Below are positions 59,611 to 64,000 of a stretch of DNA of 64,000 nucleotides, piece after piece. Below the pieces are notes generated by a model. It did not search any database. It had not been told where the DNA came from and was given only the letters and a program-made list of their open reading frames with translations. The DNA is from Trichostrongylus colubriformis. Taxonomy: Eukaryota; Nematoda; Chromadorea; Rhabditida; Trichostrongylidae. The stretch covers positions 6,697,992-6,761,991 of the forward strand of contig OZ022261.1 in NCBI GenBank assembly GCA_963978905.1, read 5' to 3'. How positions within the stretch are numbered: position 1 is the first letter of the stretch; every line of letters begins with the position of its first letter. Made by a program: the position numbers and the translations under genes.

Positions 59611-60928
59611 CATCGAGTCTCGTCTTCCACGGCCATTGTTACACTTAAACTTGCTTGGCCTTAACGGAAAGACTGCCGCCAACGTGTGAAGGTAAACTGG
59701 TGGTGTTCATTCGGATTAGACAGCAGCTTTTAGTAATTCATTCTTCTTACAAATAGGAAACTCCAAAATTCGTAACGATGACTTGATTTGCTGCTTCCAT
59801 TTTCGGAACTTGGTGGAGGGTTTGAGGAGCATGAATAGGCCCAAACTCATCGTAGAGGGTGCATTTTGAGCCTTCCGGGCATAAGTGGTAGTCCACGTAG
59901 ACTTCTCGTTCAAGAGTCAACCCCCAATTGGCTATGGGATGCGTTAAACGGCTGCGACGGATGTGGTGTATAGGAAAGCCGCCTGGGCCAATAACAGCCG
60001 GAAAAGGGGAAAACCTTTAAGAATCGGCGCAAAGCACGTATCTTCCGCAATTCCTGCAGTACTCCGTCCATTGTTCCATCTCCATCGCTCCAAGCGGGTC
60101 TCATTCCATGAATCGTTTCAGATCTGACATTGTTCGGCGATCCCAGTCACTTATGGGCAAGCCAACCAAAACGAAGGTATGTCCTTTGATTCTCTTATTT
60201 TCTGAGTGTCAGGACTAATTGCTTGTTTTTTGCAGCTGCCGTGGACGCTCCTGACCAGCACAGCGACAGCGACACGCGCCGCACTTCTTCTTGTTTTTTG
60301 GGTGTGCTGCTCATATGTGTGGGTGCCCAGGGGGAGGGGGTTTCTTTGGGGGGGGGGAGGTTGAGTGTCTGTGCCCTCTAGGCTCCGTTGTAGTCTTTGG
60401 GTAGAGAGTATCTGGTGTTCCCATGGGTATCGATTTTGCACGGGATAGTATTTTGGCCATTAGATTTCTTTTGTCATGGTATTCCTTATTTCCTAATTTG
60501 GTTGTTGGATTCAAAAAATTAGTTGTAAGCCCAATTTAGAAAAAAGGGGAAGGGGTTAGGCAGGGATGTTTAGGCTAGGAAACCCCTTGCGGGTCTCTTT
60601 GATGTATGCCACCTATGTGGGATCAGCAGCTACCTGTATTCCTTCTACCATGAGGCTACCATAACTTCCATTTTTTTCTCGAAATTTTCGGGGCATTCCC
60701 ATTTCATGGGCGTACCAAGGTGTAATAGGTGGCTAGGGATTAATGGGTTCCGGGCGCTCACACTTGTCAGCCACCCTCTTTTATTTTGTTGTTGTTTTGT
60801 TTCCTGTTGTCGTTGTAATGCTCACCCTAAGTTTTCAAGCCTCTCAGGGCAGAAGGGCGTGTACCTTCTAAGAATTTAACCCTTCCAAAACGAATCCCAC
60901 GCACTGTGTCTCCCACCGGTGGGGTCGA
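59611..60928. other. Region without a recognisable gene
   Basis: The minus strand at 59720-59900 is open in two frames; one reads CTLYDEFGPIHAPQTLHQVP but ends in stops and has no partner. A run of ten G lies at 60348-60357. The part 60540-60900 may be the 3' end of the element at 60929. Confidence 0.35.
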
Positions 60929-61647
60929 CTCGTCGAAGCCATCGAGGTCCGCAGCCCGACGTACCTTGATGTGCCAGAGGTTTCTTTTGGCATGCACTGT
61001 TCTCAGCGTAGCCAGGACGTCCCACCGACGTGTGGTGCTCACGTCAGGGAGTCCCCTCGTCAGTCGTTTCGAGAAGGAACACGCGACAGGACGCAGAGAG
61101 GGAGTCTTGCGCCATGAAAGGCGGTAGTCAGACTTCTTGTGGCTGTTGGACTTACCTATTTTCGTGCTGAGTTTTTGCGAGTTGGCAGGGTCAAGCACGG
61201 GCATAGGGGTTTTGGAAGGGGTCGTATTACGGGTTGGAAAGGGGAGATCGTAACCGGGAAGGAAATTCGTGAAAGAACCCCACCTATTTTTAGTGACATT
61301 CGATCTTCGGGTGGTCTCTAAAAAATAACAAAATTCGTCCGTCGGGTAATATGTAGTCGAATTTCTACTAGGGGCGATTTTTCTGTATATCAGTTACACC
61401 TCTGATGGGGGAGAAGGGTCTTTTGGTCGGGGTAATGTGGGTTGAGATATGCGATTTCGTATTTTTCAAAAATTTTCTCAATGCTGTGCTTGACCCTGGC
61501 TTCAAACACGCGATATCGATCTCCCAAACCGTTGGGAAGGAAGAGGTCCGAACTTTTTGCCTTTTGTGCTGGCATCAAATGACGCCTCATGTGAGCCCTG
61601 GTTGAGCTTGACAGTGCTCCAACCAGCGGTTGGTAATGGAATATCAC
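60929..61647 (-). repeat. Dispersed repeat family C, longer copy with remnant open frames
   Basis: Homologous to 52779-53116 in two blocks. The minus strand has open frames at 60827-61204 (125 codons, with LATLRTVHAKRNLWHIK) and 61390-61647 (85 codons, with RYRVFEARVKHSIEKIFEKY), which could be pieces of one gene of a mobile element. The family is not recognised; no reverse transcriptase, transposase or integrase motif is visible. Confidence 0.6.
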
Positions 61648-62979
61648 TGCTATTCTCAGAAACTGTGGTGACAGTGTACAGCGTGGTCAAACAAATTGGG
61701 CGCATCGGGGTGACCCATCCTGAGAAGGGTTACTACACGGGAGGGTTGCCGATCTGATAGCTCTACTTTCCTTTTCTACACGCCACTTCTTTTTTGTCAC
61801 ACGGGGATTGGGTGTACTACTGCCAAGGAATTCTTTAGAAAATACGGGAATTGCCGAAAAAAACCTTACTCGTTACGGTTCGTCCTGTTTTCAAATCTCT
61901 CGATTGCGAACTATTCCCGTCCGTTCTTTGGGGTTCACCCTCAGAATTACTTCTCCCCCCACCCTATTGTCAAGAGTTCCTGTAACCACGCTGTATTCTA
62001 TCTCATTCCTCCAGGTTTTCGTTCTTTTGATCAGTTGAAGCTACGGTTTATGTCCGACAGGAGTTCAAGACACTTCAAGCGGATGGATGAAAATGGGCCG
62101 CTGGTTTGGAATTTTCGCCATCATACTTTGAACATCTCCTTCGCCTCGAACGATATTCTACCAGGAATACTACATGCAGAGCAATGGAAGATGTCACGGA
62201 ATCGGCCACTTTCTTCACTTCTTAAATTTTTCGTTCTCACTTAAAATCTCCCGTCATTTCCGAATGTTGAGGGAATTGAGTTGACGACCTCCGGACAGGA
62301 AAAGCAGCGAAGCGAATGATTCGGACGCTCTCCATGTAGAATCCTCAGGAATCGTGCCTGAGCTACTCCAGAGCATCGACTTTGGGATGGAGGATCTTCG
62401 CTGCTGATCTGGCCCCGCACTGATGTCTCAGCATCGACTTCTCGAAGACACTGCCGATCTGCTCGCCATATTGCTCTACGTCAATTCTTCAACCATACGC
62501 ACGCTTCCACAGCAGTGAGTTTTTCTTGAATTCAGATGAAATCACGGAAAATAGTTACGAGCTCTCGAGTTGCTTAGAACTTGAAAAGGTTGTCTTCGTC
62601 ATTTTGTCGTGGGTGTGAGTTTAGGAACTTTTGCAACGCAATGGTAGGGTAGGTAGTGATAAAATGAAGTTAATGCGAGTGTAACTATGTTAATGTGGCT
62701 AATTGTGAGACACAAAACGATGGAAGCAATCTATCAGAACACCCAATCTAGACTTTCTGGGCTGGGGCTACAGAATATCCAACACTGCCCTCGTCTTGTT
62801 GCACCGAATGCCGAGGGAATTGCCCTGGGAAAACGAACCAGGGTAGGACTTGCTCATTGGTCAATGCATTTACTGGGAAATGAGTTGAAGGGGTCCGCCG
62901 AAGAGAAAAATCTCCTATTTTTTGACCGCACTGTGTTCAGTGCATGCAGGCGACCATCAGTGTTGTGTGCGGGATACCC
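61648..62979. other. Region without a recognisable gene
   Basis: Open frames (for example 62687-63094, +) lack family features and splice support. Confidence 0.35.
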
Positions 62980-63310
62980 CACTTCTATCCTTGGTGGGTC
63001 AGGCTTGATACTGGTTGTATTTCCCAGGCGTTCATGCTTCAGCTGGGGTCTCGGTGTTTTTTCTGCCTATTTTTTGACGATTTTTTGGCTATAGACCTAG
63101 GTTTTCCCTACAAAAGTTGTGGTCACGACGCATTGTGTTCACGGCGTCCTCGATTGAAATCAGCGTTAGTACAGGGTACCCAAATGCTGTTTTTGATGGC
63201 TCGATCATGGTACGGTTGTATTTGTGAGCGGTTCTGGCTTTAGTTTGGGTGTCAATGATTTTTCTGCCGATATTTTGATGATTTTAATCTTTTTGTCTCC
63301 AAACATGGGC
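62980..63310 (+). repeat. Possible diverged tandem repeat of about 195 bp
   Basis: GGTTGTATTT, a TTTTTTCTGCC/TTTTTCTGCC block and GACGATTTT/GATGATTTT recur in order about 195 bases apart (63010-63090 and 63200-63290). The match is weak. Confidence 0.35.
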
Positions 63311-64000
63311 TATGGGAAACGGTGTTCCCTCTCCAAACTTACAGGGACTTGGCTCAACGGCGAGGCGTCTGCTTTTATTTCTTCTTATCAAATCCTTAGA
63401 TGCCTAACGGGATCAGAAAATTCCTATTCTGGAGATGTTTGTCCTCTGGTCTTAGCTATTGCAGTTTGCAGTTGGGAATTAAGCTACACATCCTCCTTTG
63501 GTGGTCATTGGGCCCTCGGGGCACCTTACACAAGGAGAATGATATAAGTGGAGAATCCGGCAATTCATCAAGAACGGAGGCTATAAGAGCAAAGTGCCAA
63601 ATATGGGCATGGATCCCAGTTGGGACGTTTCTGAAAGCGATGTAACCGCTCAGAAAGTAATAAAATAGACAATACCAAAGGCAGATTGCTTCTACCGTTT
63701 TATAACTCCTTAAAAAGGGCCTTTGATTCTTAGTACAGCTATGGAACAGTTAGTGCCAGAGGGTATTCATGGATAGCTGAATTAGGGGTGTTCGATGCAG
63801 AGTCAAGCGTGTGTTAAACAGTCCCCGAAAGGGATCGTATTTTGGGTCGAAAGGTATTTTCTGGGGAGCAAAATCTTTGAGTTCAACACAGGTCATTGCT
63901 TCTGTTCCTTAGTTTGAAGGCGGTCCGATGTTCTCCTAAGAAGTCGTCGTTTGACGATTATGTTCTGTACGAAGGACATTTTTAGCGACAGATTTCATTA
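63311..64000. other. Window end without a recognisable gene
   Basis: Nothing could be assigned; open frames at 63224-63547 and 63400-63645 have no family features. Confidence 0.4.

Overview
The window reads as nuclear DNA of a parasitic nematode, most likely a clade V strongylid (hookworm-like). The grounds are many short exons with nematode-type acceptors (TTTCAG, ATTCAG), a decayed RTE-type LINE, several mariner remnants and a dense load of palindromic MITEs. No bacterial operon, rRNA gene or CRISPR array was seen, and only a few percent of the window codes for protein that I can defend. The species call is inference.

Region by region. 1-7300: repeat pieces (end of a TTAA-flanked palindromic MITE, then a second repeat family) and sequence without a recognisable gene. 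7309-19273 (+): a complete 16-exon gene for a fatty-acid transport protein / very-long-chain acyl-CoA synthetase (FATP/SLC27; C. elegans acs-20/acs-22 type); its exons join in phase into a 651-residue protein with all family motifs. 19961-22489: two decayed mariner elements, the first split by a palindromic MITE. About 23030-25790 (+): a decayed RTE-type LINE. 27944-28229 (-): a possible terminal exon of an unknown gene. 29713-29900: a run of five GC-rich hairpins. 30465-33260: two tandem-repeat blocks that share a tail sequence. 34369-35915 (-): three phase-matched exons giving the C-terminal end of a single-pass membrane protein with a Gly/Ser/Arg-rich cytoplasmic tail; its upstream exons were not resolved. 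37352-64000: mainly mobile DNA: three more palindromic TTAA MITEs, a tRNA-derived SINE candidate, Tc1/mariner-type MITEs, two palindromes built from inverted mariner 3' halves, a short MITE with a perfect 10-bp target duplication, and several diverged repeat pairs.

The two supported genes have no evident functional link. The FATP would act in ER or plasma membrane to trap and activate long or very long fatty acids; the minus-strand gene would act at the cell surface. I found no convincing undescribed multi-gene system. The most unusual signals are structural: inverted duplication of mariner ends, nested insertions, the GC-hairpin cluster and the composite satellite.
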